In this document: piece by piece, positions 7,902-17,184 of the stretch | How positions within the stretch are numbered: position 1 is the stretch's first letter | How the letters are laid out: each line of letters opens with the position of its first letter | From: Butyrivibrio sp. | Lineage (GTDB): Bacteria > Bacillota > Clostridia > Lachnospirales > Lachnospiraceae | Assembly (NCBI GenBank): GCA_017446685.1 | Contig: JAFSQI010000109.1 | Coordinates: 1-38,217, forward strand | DNA: 38,217 nt | Reading direction: 5' to 3' | The notes under the pieces: generated by a model | The model's input: the letters and a program-made list of their open reading frames with translations, nothing else | Databases searched by the model: none | What the model was told of the DNA's origin: nothing | Program-made: the position numbers and the translations under genes

Positions 7902-10298
7902 TCACTTAATAAAAGTAACTATCGTAACACCGGCATCGCCCTCACCGAATTCCCCTAGCTTAAATGATTTTACATAAGGAACGCTCTTAAGATACGAATG
8001 AACAGCCTGTCTTAGAATTCCTGCTCCTTTGCCATGTACAACCCTCACAGTGCCAAGGTGTGACATATATGCGTCATCTAGATATTTATCCAAAGCGGAA
8101 ATCGCATCATCACTGTTTTTTCCGATAAGATTAATTTCGGTTCTGATGCTTGCTGCTCTGGACAAATCCATCTTACTGCTGCTTCCGGAAGTTCTTCCAT
8201 AAAACTTCTTCATCGCAGCTTTGCCATCATCGTCTTTAATCAGAACAAGATCTCGTACATTGGCTTTTGTCTTCATTATTCCGCACTGAACATAGATATT
8301 TCCGTCTTTGTCAGGCTTTGAACTGATTGTTCCTTTAAGTCCCATAGAAACAATCTTTACACTCTCTCCAAGCTTAAGCTGTGATTCCTTTAAAATTGGA
8401 TGTGTTTCCTTTGAAGTCTCTTTTCTGGCAGCAATCGCCTTATTCTTATCAGAAATCTTCTGGCCGACTTTGGTTCTTGCTCTCTCAAGATCCTGCATTG
8501 TTGCATTCGGCCCGGCTTTTCTAAAGGTTCTGATAGTTTCATCGGCAACATCCTTCGCTTCCTGAAGAATATTCCTTGCCTGTTCATTTGCCTCGCGAAG
8601 AATTTCCTCTTTTTGTTTATCAAGCTTATCAGTCTTTCTTTCAAGCTGCTTTTTAAGTTCTTCTACTTCCTGCCTGTACTTGGCAATCTCCTGACGTTCA
8701 CTTTCAATTGTCTTACGGCTCATCTCAAGATCTGCCAAAAGATCTTCAAACTTCTTATCCTCAGTGCCAATCTGCTCTTTTGCCGCCTCAATAATTTCAT
8801 CAGAAAGTCCAAGCTTAGACGAGATAGCAAAAGCATTACTCTTCCCCGGTATTCCTATAAGAAGTCTGTAAGTAGGCCTTAAGGATTCCACATCAAATTC
8901 ACAACTTGCATTCTGTATCCCCGGTGTGTTAAGTGCATATACCTTAAGCTCGCTGTAATGCGTAGTAGCAAGCGTTCTGATCTTTCTCCTGTGAAGATCA
9001 TTAAGTATTGAAATTGCAAGAGCCGCACCCTCAGTCGGATCAGTTCCTGCACCAAGCTCATCAAAAAGACAAAGCGAATTTTCATCGGCATTTTCCAATA
9101 TAGCAACAGTATTAGTCATATGCGATGAAAATGTTGACAAGGACTGTTCAATACTCTGCTCATCTCCTATATCAGCATATACTTCGTTGAACACTGAAAG
9201 CTCCGACCTGTCACCTGCAGGAATAGCAAGTCCTGCCTGTCCCATCAACGTCAAAAGTCCCACTGTCTTGAGTGTAACAGTCTTACCACCGGTATTAGGT
9301 CCCGTTATTATCAGCATATCAAAATTTTCACCTGCGTAAACATCAATTGGAACCACCTTATCTTTTGCAATAAGCGGATGTCTTCCCTTTCTGATATTAA
9401 ATGAGTGATGTTCATTAAAAACAGGAGTGATTGCATTAATTGAAAGCGCATAGGATGCCTTTGCAAATACAAAATCCAGATCCGTCATAATATCAGAATT
9501 GTATTTTATTGCGTCAACATGCTCTGCAATCTGAAGGCTGAGTTCTAATAAGATTTTCTCTATCTCTGCCTGTTCCTGAAGCGCCATCTCTTTTAACTTA
9601 TTATTTAGTTCAACTACTGCTGCCGGCTCTACAAAAAGAGTAGATCCCGATGATGACTGATCGTGCACAATACCGTTAATTTGTGATTTGTACTCCGCTC
9701 TAACCGGAACACAATATCTGTCATCACGCATCGTAACTACAGCATCCTGCAGATACATTCTCATTGAACCATTGATAAGTCTGTTAAGCTGCTCGTGTAT
9801 CCTGTCATTGGTAAGCATGATTCCCCTGCGGATATGCTTAAGTGCAGGACTTGCATCCGAGCTTACTTCATCCTCTGATACTATGCATCTTCTAATTTCA
9901 GTTGACACAAATGTCAGTGGCTCAAGAAGATTAAAGCTCTCTGACAAAGAATCCTGTGCTTCATCCTCACGCTGACTTCTTCCATAGGACTTAACTCTGT
10001 TTACATTCTCAAGAAATGCAGCTACACGCAGTAAATTCTGCATATCAAGCGCACTTCCTATCTTGAGAGCCTTTAATACTCCTGTAAAGTCCCTGTTATC
10101 ACCAAAAGAAATAGAGCCTTTTTTGAATATTCTGGCTATTGCATCTTGTGTCTTTTGCTGATTTTTTCTGATTTCTTTTATATTCGAAGAAGGCTGTAGC
10201 TCAACACACAGCTTCCTTCCCGGCTCAGAGCTGGCATACTCCGAGAGTTTCTCTATTATCTTGTCATATTCCAATACATGTAATGCTTTTTTATTCAT
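7902..10298 (-). CDS. mutS2: Endonuclease MutS2 (ribosome rescue / anti-recombination ATPase)
   Basis: A 798-residue protein of typical MutS2 length. It has the N-terminal helical/clamp region, Walker A (TGPNTGGKTVTLKT, ~333-346), Walker B (LCLFDELGAGTDPTEGAALA, ~408-427), a long coiled coil (~515-600) and a C-terminal Smr domain (~716-798) with VRVVHGKGAGILRQAVHSYL. MutS2 suppresses homologous recombination in some bacteria and splits collided ribosomes in Bacillus subtilis. Here the Smr motif that is usually LDLRG reads INLIG, while the HGKG loop is kept (see findings). First gene of the operon with the two-component system, trmL and rlmD. The linkage to two RNA-modification genes fits a translation role but is no proof. 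Confidence 0.95.
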   Translation of the reverse strand: MNKKALHVLEYDKIIEKLSEYASSEPGRKLCVELQPSSNIKEIRKNQQKTQDAIARIFKKGSISFGDNRDFTGVLKALKIGSALDMQNLLRVAAFLENVNRVKSYGRSQREDEAQDSLSESFNLLEPLTFVSTEIRRCIVSEDEVSSDASPALKHIRRGIMLTNDRIHEQLNRLINGSMRMYLQDAVVTMRDDRYCVPVRAEYKSQINGIVHDQSSSGSTLFVEPAAVVELNNKLKEMALQEQAEIEKILLELSLQIAEHVDAIKYNSDIMTDLDFVFAKASYALSINAITPVFNEHHSFNIRKGRHPLIAKDKVVPIDVYAGENFDMLIITGPNTGGKTVTLKTVGLLTLMGQAGLAIPAGDRSELSVFNEVYADIGDEQSIEQSLSTFSSHMTNTVAILENADENSLCLFDELGAGTDPTEGAALAISILNDLHRRKIRTLATTHYSELKVYALNTPGIQNASCEFDVESLRPTYRLLIGIPGKSNAFAISSKLGLSDEIIEAAKEQIGTEDKKFEDLLADLEMSRKTIESERQEIAKYRQEVEELKKQLERKTDKLDKQKEEILREANEQARNILQEAKDVADETIRTFRKAGPNATMQDLERARTKVGQKISDKNKAIAARKETSKETHPILKESQLKLGESVKIVSMGLKGTISSKPDKDGNIYVQCGIMKTKANVRDLVLIKDDDGKAAMKKFYGRTSGSSSKMDLSRAASIRTEINLIGKNSDDAISALDKYLDDAYMSHLGTVRVVHGKGAGILRQAVHSYLKSVPYVKSFKLGEFGEGDAGVTIVTFIK

Positions 10299-10442
10299 TT
10301 CTTTTCCTTATGATTAAACTTTTCTCAAACTAACCCATAATATAATATCATCTAACCAAGTGGTGCGACTAGTATTAAATCAAAAAAGTATATATAATAA
10401 AAAAATATGTAGACTAATTCTGCAATGAAAATCGAGGTCACT

Positions 10443-11792
10443 ATGTCACTAAATCAAAACGAAAATAAAAATGAAAATCTCGCAAATACTGCATTCATTA
10501 GTGAAAAAATAAAGCAACGCCCCATAAATCGAAAAAAACTTTTCAGAAGGACTGTAATAACCGTTTCTCTTGCTGTTATATTCGGTGTTGTTGCATGTTT
10601 TACATTTTTATTGCTTCAGCCGGTTTTCAGTGACAAACTGTATCCGGAAACAGAGCCTGAAGTCATCTCGCTTCCTGCTGAATCTGCCAGTAACGAGCTC
10701 ACTCCGGAAGAAATGATTGCTGATGAAAATGAAATTGCAGCCAATGAGGCAATGAGCTTAGAGGCATCCCAAAAAGATCAAATTGATCAGGCAATTGCTT
10801 CTTACGTGTTCACCTCAAAAGATTACAACAATATGATGACATCACTTAAAGGTGTAGCTTCAGAAGCCAACAGATGTCTGGTAAATGTAACCGCAGTCTC
10901 AAACGACACAAACTGGTTCAGTTCATCTTATGAGAGCAGCGGCTCCACATCAGGCCTTATAGTTGCCGAATCCAGTTTAGGTTATTATATACTTGTTCAT
11001 TACCAGCCCCTTTCCGATGCAGAATCAATAAGTGTAACCTTCTGTGATAACACAAGAGCAGATGCTCAGATAAAGCTAGTTGACAATATAACAGGTCTTT
11101 GTGTACTCAACGTAAAAAAGAGTTCTGTAAGCGCTGAAACAAGTGAGAAAATAATGATAGCCAATCTCGGTAGTTCCAACTCAAACAGTATTACCGGTCT
11201 TCCGGTTATTGCCATTGGAAGCCCAATCGGAGTTCAAGGCTCAATATCCTATGGAATAATCACAAGTGAAAAGACAACAATTGATCTTGTAGATAGTGCC
11301 TATAAGCTTCTGACAACCGATATTTACGGCAGTTCATCCGGAAGCGGTGTTTTAATTAACTTGAGCGGACAAGTTGTCGGTATCCTTGATCAGTCACATA
11401 AATCCTCCGAGCTTTCAGGCAACATTTGCGGTATCGGTATCACGGAGCTCAGACCATTAATAGAAGATCTTTCCAACGGAAAAGAAAGAGTATATCTTGG
11501 AATACACGGAACCACTGTTCCTCAGGAAATACAGACCACTCAAAATGTTCCCGCCGGAGTATATGTCTCCAAAACCGAAATGTCTTCTCCCGCCATGAAA
11601 GCCGGTATTCAAAGCGGCGATATAATTACAGCTATTGATGATCTTGAAATCACAAGTTATGAACAGCTTATAAGCAAGCTTGCCGGATTTGCACCTGATG
11701 ATATAATATCATTTACAGTAATGCGCCAGGCTCCATCTGACTACATTGAAATGGATATAGAAGTTACTTTTGAAAGTTCCACACATGAGTAA
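10443..11792 (+). CDS. Membrane-anchored HtrA-like protein with PDZ domain, probable pseudoprotease
   Basis: About 449 residues from the ATG at 10443, chosen because GAGG (10434-10437) lies 5 bases upstream; an earlier in-frame ATG at 10425 has no such site. The short Asn/Lys-rich cytoplasmic tail is followed by one TM helix (~37-59), an acidic linker, a trypsin-like fold (~130-330) and a PDZ domain (~345-430; VYLGIHGTTV, GVYVSKTEMSSPAMKAGIQSGDIITAID). The protease core aligns with HtrA/DegP, but the usual NNHVV reads VHYQPL, TDLAVL reads TGLCVL and GNSGGP reads GSSSGSG. All three triad positions therefore look altered. Likely a binding or scaffolding protein outside the membrane. Followed 47 bases on by the YhaM-like gene, probably one operon. 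Confidence 0.85.
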   Translation: MSLNQNENKNENLANTAFISEKIKQRPINRKKLFRRTVITVSLAVIFGVVACFTFLLLQPVFSDKLYPETEPEVISLPAESASNELTPEEMIADENEIAANEAMSLEASQKDQIDQAIASYVFTSKDYNNMMTSLKGVASEANRCLVNVTAVSNDTNWFSSSYESSGSTSGLIVAESSLGYYILVHYQPLSDAESISVTFCDNTRADAQIKLVDNITGLCVLNVKKSSVSAETSEKIMIANLGSSNSNSITGLPVIAIGSPIGVQGSISYGIITSEKTTIDLVDSAYKLLTTDIYGSSSGSGVLINLSGQVVGILDQSHKSSELSGNICGIGITELRPLIEDLSNGKERVYLGIHGTTVPQEIQTTQNVPAGVYVSKTEMSSPAMKAGIQSGDIITAIDDLEITSYEQLISKLAGFAPDDIISFTVMRQAPSDYIEMDIEVTFESSTHE

Positions 11793-11839
11793 CTTATGTT
11801 TTAATACAAATGCAATATAACAAGAAATGAGGTTATTTA

Positions 11840-12781
11840 ATGAAATTTATTAAGGATTTAAAAGCAGGCGACAGAGTTGCTGACATTTATATGTGTAAGC
11901 ATAAACTGATTGCCACTACCAAAAACGGTAAAGAGTACTACTCAGTCACACTTCAGGACAAGACAGGCACTGTAGATGCCAAGGTTTGGGAGCCAAACAG
12001 TGACGGAATAGATGAGTTTGATGATACAGACTATGTAGATGTATTCGGAGAAGTGACAAGCTTTAACGGTGCACTTCAGATAAATGTAAAACGTGCCAGA
12101 AAATGCCACGAAGGTGAGTATGATCCATCTCTTTATCTTCCGGTTTCCAAAAAAGATATAGAAGTAATGTACAAAGAACTGCTCGGAATCATTTCCGGTA
12201 TTTCAAATCCATACTTAAAGAAACTTCTGGAAGAATTCTTTGTAAAAGATACAAAATTCATTGATCAGTTTAAAAAATCAAGCGCAGCAAAAACAGTTCA
12301 TCATGGATTTATTGGCGGATTGTTGGAGCACACTCTTAGTGTTACCAAGCTTTGTGACTACTATTGTACTGCTTATCCAAAGCTCAACAGAGATCTTCTT
12401 TTAACCGCTGCTATCTGTCACGATATCGGAAAAACCAGAGAACTTAGTCTTTTCCCGGTAAATGACTACACTGATGAAGGCCAGTTTTTGGGTCACATTG
12501 TAATGGGTGCAGAAATGATTGGAGTTAAGGCCGCTGCAATTGAAGGCTTTCCTATTCTTCTTAAGCAGGAGCTTCAGCACTGTATCCTTGCACATCATGG
12601 CGAATACGAGTATGGTTCTCCTAAAAAACCATCGATTATAGAAGCCGTAGCTTTGAACCTCGCTGACAATACAGACGCCAAAATGGAGACTTTCACTGAA
12701 ATTCTTGATAATGCAGCCGCTCCCGGCTGGCAGGGATACAACAAATTTTTTGAAACAAATATCTATGACACAAATATATAA
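11840..12781 (+). CDS. yhaM: YhaM-family 3'-5' exoribonuclease (OB-fold + HD domain)
   Basis: A 313-residue protein, the normal YhaM length. Residues 1-90 form an OB-fold nucleic-acid-binding domain (AGDRVADIYMCKHKLIATTKNG, TVDAKVWEP). Residues ~150-295 form a metal-dependent HD domain, with the metal ligands in HHGFIGGLLEHT (~153-164), AICHDIGKTRE (~191-201), HIVMGAEMI and LAHHGEYEYG. This arrangement is diagnostic of YhaM/CBF1, a cytosolic 3'-5' exonuclease that trims RNA ends. GAGG lies 7 bases before the ATG. A strong terminator follows directly. Confidence 0.9.
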   Translation: MKFIKDLKAGDRVADIYMCKHKLIATTKNGKEYYSVTLQDKTGTVDAKVWEPNSDGIDEFDDTDYVDVFGEVTSFNGALQINVKRARKCHEGEYDPSLYLPVSKKDIEVMYKELLGIISGISNPYLKKLLEEFFVKDTKFIDQFKKSSAAKTVHHGFIGGLLEHTLSVTKLCDYYCTAYPKLNRDLLLTAAICHDIGKTRELSLFPVNDYTDEGQFLGHIVMGAEMIGVKAAAIEGFPILLKQELQHCILAHHGEYEYGSPKKPSIIEAVALNLADNTDAKMETFTEILDNAAAPGWQGYNKFFETNIYDTNI

Positions 12782-12792
12782 CAGTTAATAGA

Positions 12793-12833
12793 AAAAAGTC
12801 GGACAGGATTACTTAATCCTGCCCGACTTTTTA
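12793..12833. terminator. Strong bidirectional intrinsic terminator
   Basis: Stem AAAAAGTCGGACAGGATTA pairs with TAATCCTGCCCGACTTTTT almost perfectly (one mismatch) around a 2-4 nt loop. A/T runs on both sides serve the convergent yhaM and aminotransferase genes. Confidence 0.9.
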
Positions 12834-12847
12834 TTTGGCGCTAAAAA

Positions 12848-14005
12848 TTACAATCTGGATATGAATCTTTCAAGTCTTTCCATCGCAGCTTTAAGATTCT
12901 CAAGTGAATAAGCATACGATATCCTGATGTATCCTTCACCACAATCTCCAAAAGCTGTTCCCGGCACAACTGCAAGTTTTTCTTCTTTCAGTAGCCTTGT
13001 ACAGAATTCGTCACTACTCATTCCGAATTTCTTTATACTTGGGAATACATAAAAGGCCCCATATGGTTCAAAGCAGGGAAGCCCTATCTTTTTAAACTCA
13101 TTCAAAAGATATCTTCTTCTGTGATTGTATTCTTCTCGCATGATCTTAACATCTTCATCTCCATTTTTAAGTGCCTCTACCGCCGCATACTGGCTTGTTG
13201 TTGGCGCACACATAATAGCAAATTGATGTATCTTGATCATCTGCTTCATGATTTCTTCAGGGCCGCATGCATAACCAAGTCTCCAACCGGTCATAGCATA
13301 AGCCTTTGAAAATCCGTTAATAAGAATTGTTCTCTCCTTCATTCCGGGAAGAGATACTATAGAAACATGCTTACCATTATAGGAAAGCTCTCCATATATT
13401 TCATCAGAAATCACATAAAGATCTTTTTCAATGACAACCTTGGCAATCTTTTCAAGATCCTCTTTTTCCATTATTGCACCGGTTGGATTGTTTGGAAAAG
13501 GAAGTACCAGAATCTTTGTTTTATCTGTTACTTTTTCCAAAATCTCTTCTGCTGTTAATCTGAATTCGTTTTCTTCTTTTAATTCAATTATAACCGGCTT
13601 GGCGTCAGCCAGAATAGCACACGGCTCATATGAAACATAGCTTGGCTGAGGAATAAGTACCTCATCGCCTTCATCTATCATAGCCCTGAATGCCAGATCA
13701 ATAGCCTCAGATCCTCCAACTGTTATAAAGATCTCCTTTAGCGGATCATAAGTAACGCCCTGAGACCTCTTGATATAATTGGAAACTTCCTGTCTTAACT
13801 CTTTCAATCCGGCATTGGAAGTATAGAAAGTTCTTCCTTTCTCCAGGGAATAGATACCCTCATCTCTTATATGCCACGGCGTATCAAAATCTGGTTCTCC
13901 AACGCCAAGAGATATTGCCCCTTCTGTTTCCTGCACAATGTCAAAAAACTTTCTTATTCCCGATGGCTTTATATCAACAATTTTCTTTCCTATCGGATTT
14001 CTCAT
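12848..14005 (-). CDS. Pyridoxal-phosphate aminotransferase, class I/II fold
   Basis: A 385-residue aminotransferase of the AspC/PatA-like group. Visible are ISLGVGEPDFDTP near the N terminus, VGGSEAIDLAFRAM, PFPNNPTGAIMEKEDL, SDEIYGELSY, the PLP-lysine motif INGFSKAYAMTGWRLGYA (Lys near residue 235) and GYIRISYAYS near the C terminus. The substrate (aspartate, alanine or aromatic amino acid) cannot be fixed from sequence. The ATG overlaps the stop of the Lrp-type regulator (ATGA), so they are translationally coupled. The regulator probably responds to an amino acid handled by this enzyme. Confidence 0.92.
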   Translation of the reverse strand: MRNPIGKKIVDIKPSGIRKFFDIVQETEGAISLGVGEPDFDTPWHIRDEGIYSLEKGRTFYTSNAGLKELRQEVSNYIKRSQGVTYDPLKEIFITVGGSEAIDLAFRAMIDEGDEVLIPQPSYVSYEPCAILADAKPVIIELKEENEFRLTAEEILEKVTDKTKILVLPFPNNPTGAIMEKEDLEKIAKVVIEKDLYVISDEIYGELSYNGKHVSIVSLPGMKERTILINGFSKAYAMTGWRLGYACGPEEIMKQMIKIHQFAIMCAPTTSQYAAVEALKNGDEDVKIMREEYNHRRRYLLNEFKKIGLPCFEPYGAFYVFPSIKKFGMSSDEFCTRLLKEEKLAVVPGTAFGDCGEGYIRISYAYSLENLKAAMERLERFISRL

Positions 14006-14490
14006 GGTGTGATCTTCTCCCTTGTATCTTCATATTGTTTAGTGAGGATCGTTCCATGATCCTTATATTTTTTCAGAATAAAGTGTGTTGCTGTACTAAG
14101 AACAGTATCAAGAGTAGCCAGTTTGTTATTAACAAATCCTGCAACTTCCTGAAGTGATTTTCCTTCAAGAATTACCATAAGGTCGAATCCGCCGCTCATA
14201 AGATAAACACTGGTAACCTCAGGATACTTGTAAATTCTCTCTGCAATACTGTCAAATCCAAGCCCTCTTGTCGGAGTTACCTTAACCTCAATAAGCGCAT
14301 TTACTTTTTCTATGCTGGTCTTAGACCAGTCTACCATTGTATGATAACCGCAGATCACGCCCTCATCTTCAAGAGCCTTGAGCTCATTTGCTACAAGAAG
14401 CTCCTCTGCTCCAAGCAAAACGCTGAGCTCATGAACATCAATACGGCTGTTCTTTTCAATAATATTTAATATTTCTTCCCTTGTACCCAT
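14002..14490 (-). CDS. Lrp/AsnC-family transcriptional regulator
   Basis: A 162-residue regulator. The N-terminal winged helix (~3-60: ILNIIEKNSRIDVHELSVLLG) is followed by an AsnC-type ligand-binding alpha/beta domain (~65-150; VNALIEVKVTPTRGLGFDSIAERIYKYPEVTSVYLMSGGFDLMVIL). AGGAG precedes the ATG. Family members bind amino acids and control amino-acid metabolism. It is coupled by a 4-base overlap to the aminotransferase. Confidence 0.92.
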   Translation of the reverse strand: MGTREEILNIIEKNSRIDVHELSVLLGAEELLVANELKALEDEGVICGYHTMVDWSKTSIEKVNALIEVKVTPTRGLGFDSIAERIYKYPEVTSVYLMSGGFDLMVILEGKSLQEVAGFVNNKLATLDTVLSTATHFILKKYKDHGTILTKQYEDTREKITP

Positions 14491-14571
14491 ACTTTTCTCC
14501 TGTTATCTCAACCTGTTACCAAAGTAGCTTTTATCCATCATACTATATATCATAATACAAAATGCTATAGT

Positions 14572-15543
14572 TTAACCCAATATTTTGTGTATTTCATCTG
14601 TTTGTGGCATTTCCAGAAATCTGGTTTCATCCGAATTATTAACTATTTTATCGTTTCCTTCAGTCAAAATTCCCACAATTGATGCCGGAATATCGTTATT
14701 TTGAAGCTCAGCTACAAGGTCCTCAGCTTTTTCTGTAGCAAATAAAACTGCGCCTCCCGACAATAGCTGATAAGGATTCACTTCAAAAAACTCACATATT
14801 TCGACTGTCTCCTGTCTGACAGGAATGCTTTTAAGATCGGCCTTAAGGCCGCATCCCGCTCGTGCTGCCATATCCCACAGGCCTGCATAAACTCCGCCGT
14901 TTGAAAGATCATGAGCTGATGTAATGCCTGTCCTTACAGCTATTTCCATTTCTTTTCGGATATCCATCAGATTTTTAAACTTCATCCCTTCTTCTACAAA
15001 AGGAACCGGATACCTGGTCGTCAGCTCCCGAAACTTCTCTTTTGCAAGCATTGCAGTTCCTTCAAGTGCAATCCACTTACTGATAACCAAAACATCTCCT
15101 GCCTTTGGCTTTGACAAAAAAAGCTCATCACCACAAGGGACTCCGGCACAAGATGCCGTAACTACAGGTCTGTTTACCGCGCCTGTTACCTCTGTATGGC
15201 CTCCGGTGTAGGGAACATCGCATAACTTGGCAGCTTCAAGCGCATCCTTTACTATTGTTTTCAAAACGCTCTCTTCTGTTTCCTCTGGTAAAAGAATACT
15301 TAAATTAACCTGATTTGGCTTTACGCCTTGAGAATAAAGAGCTCCTGCTGCTTTCATTACTGCATAGTAACCTATGTCGCTAATATTTTCTGCAAAAGGA
15401 CAAATTGATGTAATTGTCTTTTTATCTTCAAAAAAAGCGCAGTCTGTCCCTACAGCTGCGCTTACGCCTGATTTATATTCTGTTTTGAGAGGCTTCAAAA
15501 CCGAGCGTTTTAAAGCATTCTCTGTTATTTTGCCTACTCTCAT
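14572..15543 (-). CDS. AIR-synthase-related protein (HypE/ThiL/PurM fold)
   Basis: A 323-residue protein with the two-domain AIR-synthase fold: an N-terminal half with VGTDCAFF, ISDIGYYAVMKAAGALYSQGVKP and PYTGGHTEVTG, and a C-terminal half with ISKWIALEGTAMLA, TSAHDLSNGGVYAGLWDMA and LLSGGAVLFA. It resembles proteins annotated as hydrogenase maturation factor in Clostridia. It lacks the C-terminal PRIC-type cysteine tail of genuine HypE, and no hyp genes are nearby. ATP-dependent chemistry is likely; the substrate is unknown. It lies between the VanW gene (36 bases upstream) and the Lrp gene, all on the minus strand. Confidence 0.78.
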   Translation of the reverse strand: MRVGKITENALKRSVLKPLKTEYKSGVSAAVGTDCAFFEDKKTITSICPFAENISDIGYYAVMKAAGALYSQGVKPNQVNLSILLPEETEESVLKTIVKDALEAAKLCDVPYTGGHTEVTGAVNRPVVTASCAGVPCGDELFLSKPKAGDVLVISKWIALEGTAMLAKEKFRELTTRYPVPFVEEGMKFKNLMDIRKEMEIAVRTGITSAHDLSNGGVYAGLWDMAARAGCGLKADLKSIPVRQETVEICEFFEVNPYQLLSGGAVLFATEKAEDLVAELQNNDIPASIVGILTEGNDKIVNNSDETRFLEMPQTDEIHKILG

Positions 15544-15579
15544 TTAATATTCTATTTCTCCGTCAACATTTATCATATA

Positions 15580-17184
15580 TCAATTAACTACAATTGATTC
15601 TGCATCTTCAGCAGGAGCCTGTTCCTGTGCCGCAGCTGCCGCATTGGCTGCTTCCTGTGCCTGCTGAAGCTGTGCATTGGCAGCATTTACCGCCTCTGCA
15701 GCCGCAATCGCCGCAGCTTCTGCATTCTCAGTTCCTACAGCCTTCTTGGCTGCTGAAAGAGCTGCCGCTACAGCTTTTACAGTTCCTACATCCCTGGTTG
15801 CAATCGCTGCCTGAAGCTGTGCCATATCATTTTCATCAGCACCTGCTGTACCAACGCTAATGATTCTCGGAACCATCTTATAATTACTACTGTTTACAAC
15901 TTCTTCACTTACAACAGTACCATTTTCTTTAACAATCTTTTTGAGCTGAGCCTTGTAGCCTATATGAGCAGACTGTGTTCCAACATATCCAAGCCCGTTT
16001 GAGGAATCTGTCACATATTGATCCTCTGATGCCGGAGTTGTTGAAAGCACCTCACTTTCAAATGAAACTGTGCGATTACCAGGTCTTGTCTCAACACCAT
16101 ATATGGTAAATGTAATGTGCTTGTCAGATGTTGTTACACCTTCTATGTAAATCGGATAGTCCGTGCTGTTTACAAACTTAAAATTCTTTCCGCCTGATTC
16201 TGCGATAGCTGCATCGGCTGAAGGATCAACATAAGTAACTATCATAGAATGATTATGTCTTTCGGTAACATCAAGCTCTGCCAGTAAAACTGCATTGTAA
16301 AGAGTTGTTGACACCTGGCAGATACCACCTCCTATGCTCTCTACAACTACACCGTTAAGATATGAGCCGGCAGGATAATATCCATTTGCCTCTGTGAAAG
16401 GAGTAATTGTATCAAGTACAGAAAATTCTTCACCGGGATAAAGTGTTGTGCCATTAATCAATGAACAACCGTTGGCAACATTTGCGCTTCTGGATGCACC
16501 TGAAGACTTGTAGCTTGTTGTAAAGGTTCCAAGTACATCTTTTACCTTAGAAAGCTCCTCAGCACTTCCAAGTGGCTTATCCTCTGTAACCACAAGATTA
16601 ACTGCAGCCGTTTCTCCATTCCACTGTGTTGCCACAAAATTCTCTATTGCACTTACCGATGCATCAATATCAATGACATATCCGGTCTGTCCGTTTGTCA
16701 CAGTAAATCCATCAGATGTCTTCACCAGTGCATAATTTATTTTTTCCTGGTTAAAAGAACTGCATCTGTTCTCAACTATATCTCTGATCTGTTCTTCATT
16801 AAATCCATACTCAAGATCAAAAGAATATCCGGTCTGTTCCAGATCCTTAAGAGCCTTATAGCGCTGAACAATATTTCCTTTATGACCAAGCGCATATGCC
16901 TGTTCAATTACGTCCGGATTACTCCATGAAATTCCAAGCTCAGAGCCACTGACTTCAATGCTTTTTCCATCGCCAACTGTCAGAGAAAGTTCTCCCTGTT
17001 CCAGACTGGCAAAGCGATTTGAAATGGCATCCTGCGCATCAGTAATTGTCATACCGGAAACATCTATTCCACCAATCGTGATTCCATTGGCTAGAATTCT
17101 GCCATCCTCGGCTTGAGCTGTCACTGCCGGCACAACTAAAAACAACGATACCAGGAGAAAAACTCCACCTATTAATTTTTTCAT
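15580..17184 (-). CDS. Secreted VanW-family protein with peptidoglycan-binding-like N domain
   Basis: A 534-residue exported protein. A signal peptide (~1-26, ending AVTAQA) is followed by a YoaR/PG_binding_4-like region (~30-210, with GITIGGIDVSGMT) and a VanW domain (~225-360; LYPGEEFSVLDTI, GGGICQVSTTLYNAVL, ERHNHSMIVTYV). A G5-like beta region (~370-440) comes next. The tail (~465-534) is a low-complexity Ala/Gln/Glu stretch (AAAIAAAEAVNAANAQ), helical and possibly wall-spanning. VanW proteins are common in Gram-positive envelopes, but their biochemical role is unsettled; no vancomycin-resistance cluster is present. GAGGGG lies 5 bases before the ATG. Confidence 0.9.
   Translation of the reverse strand: MKKLIGGVFLLVSLFLVVPAVTAQAEDGRILANGITIGGIDVSGMTITDAQDAISNRFASLEQGELSLTVGDGKSIEVSGSELGISWSNPDVIEQAYALGHKGNIVQRYKALKDLEQTGYSFDLEYGFNEEQIRDIVENRCSSFNQEKINYALVKTSDGFTVTNGQTGYVIDIDASVSAIENFVATQWNGETAAVNLVVTEDKPLGSAEELSKVKDVLGTFTTSYKSSGASRSANVANGCSLINGTTLYPGEEFSVLDTITPFTEANGYYPAGSYLNGVVVESIGGGICQVSTTLYNAVLLAELDVTERHNHSMIVTYVDPSADAAIAESGGKNFKFVNSTDYPIYIEGVTTSDKHITFTIYGVETRPGNRTVSFESEVLSTTPASEDQYVTDSSNGLGYVGTQSAHIGYKAQLKKIVKENGTVVSEEVVNSSNYKMVPRIISVGTAGADENDMAQLQAAIATRDVGTVKAVAAALSAAKKAVGTENAEAAAIAAAEAVNAANAQLQQAQEAANAAAAAQEQAPAEDAESIVVN

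Noticed and set aside
12848-15543. Hydrogenase maturation or amino-acid biosynthesis cluster
   Set aside because: Only one HypE-like protein without its tail and one generic aminotransferase are present; no supporting neighbours.
15580-17184. Vancomycin resistance locus suggested by the VanW domain
   Set aside because: No ligase, dehydrogenase or dipeptidase genes are nearby; VanW-domain proteins are widespread without resistance.
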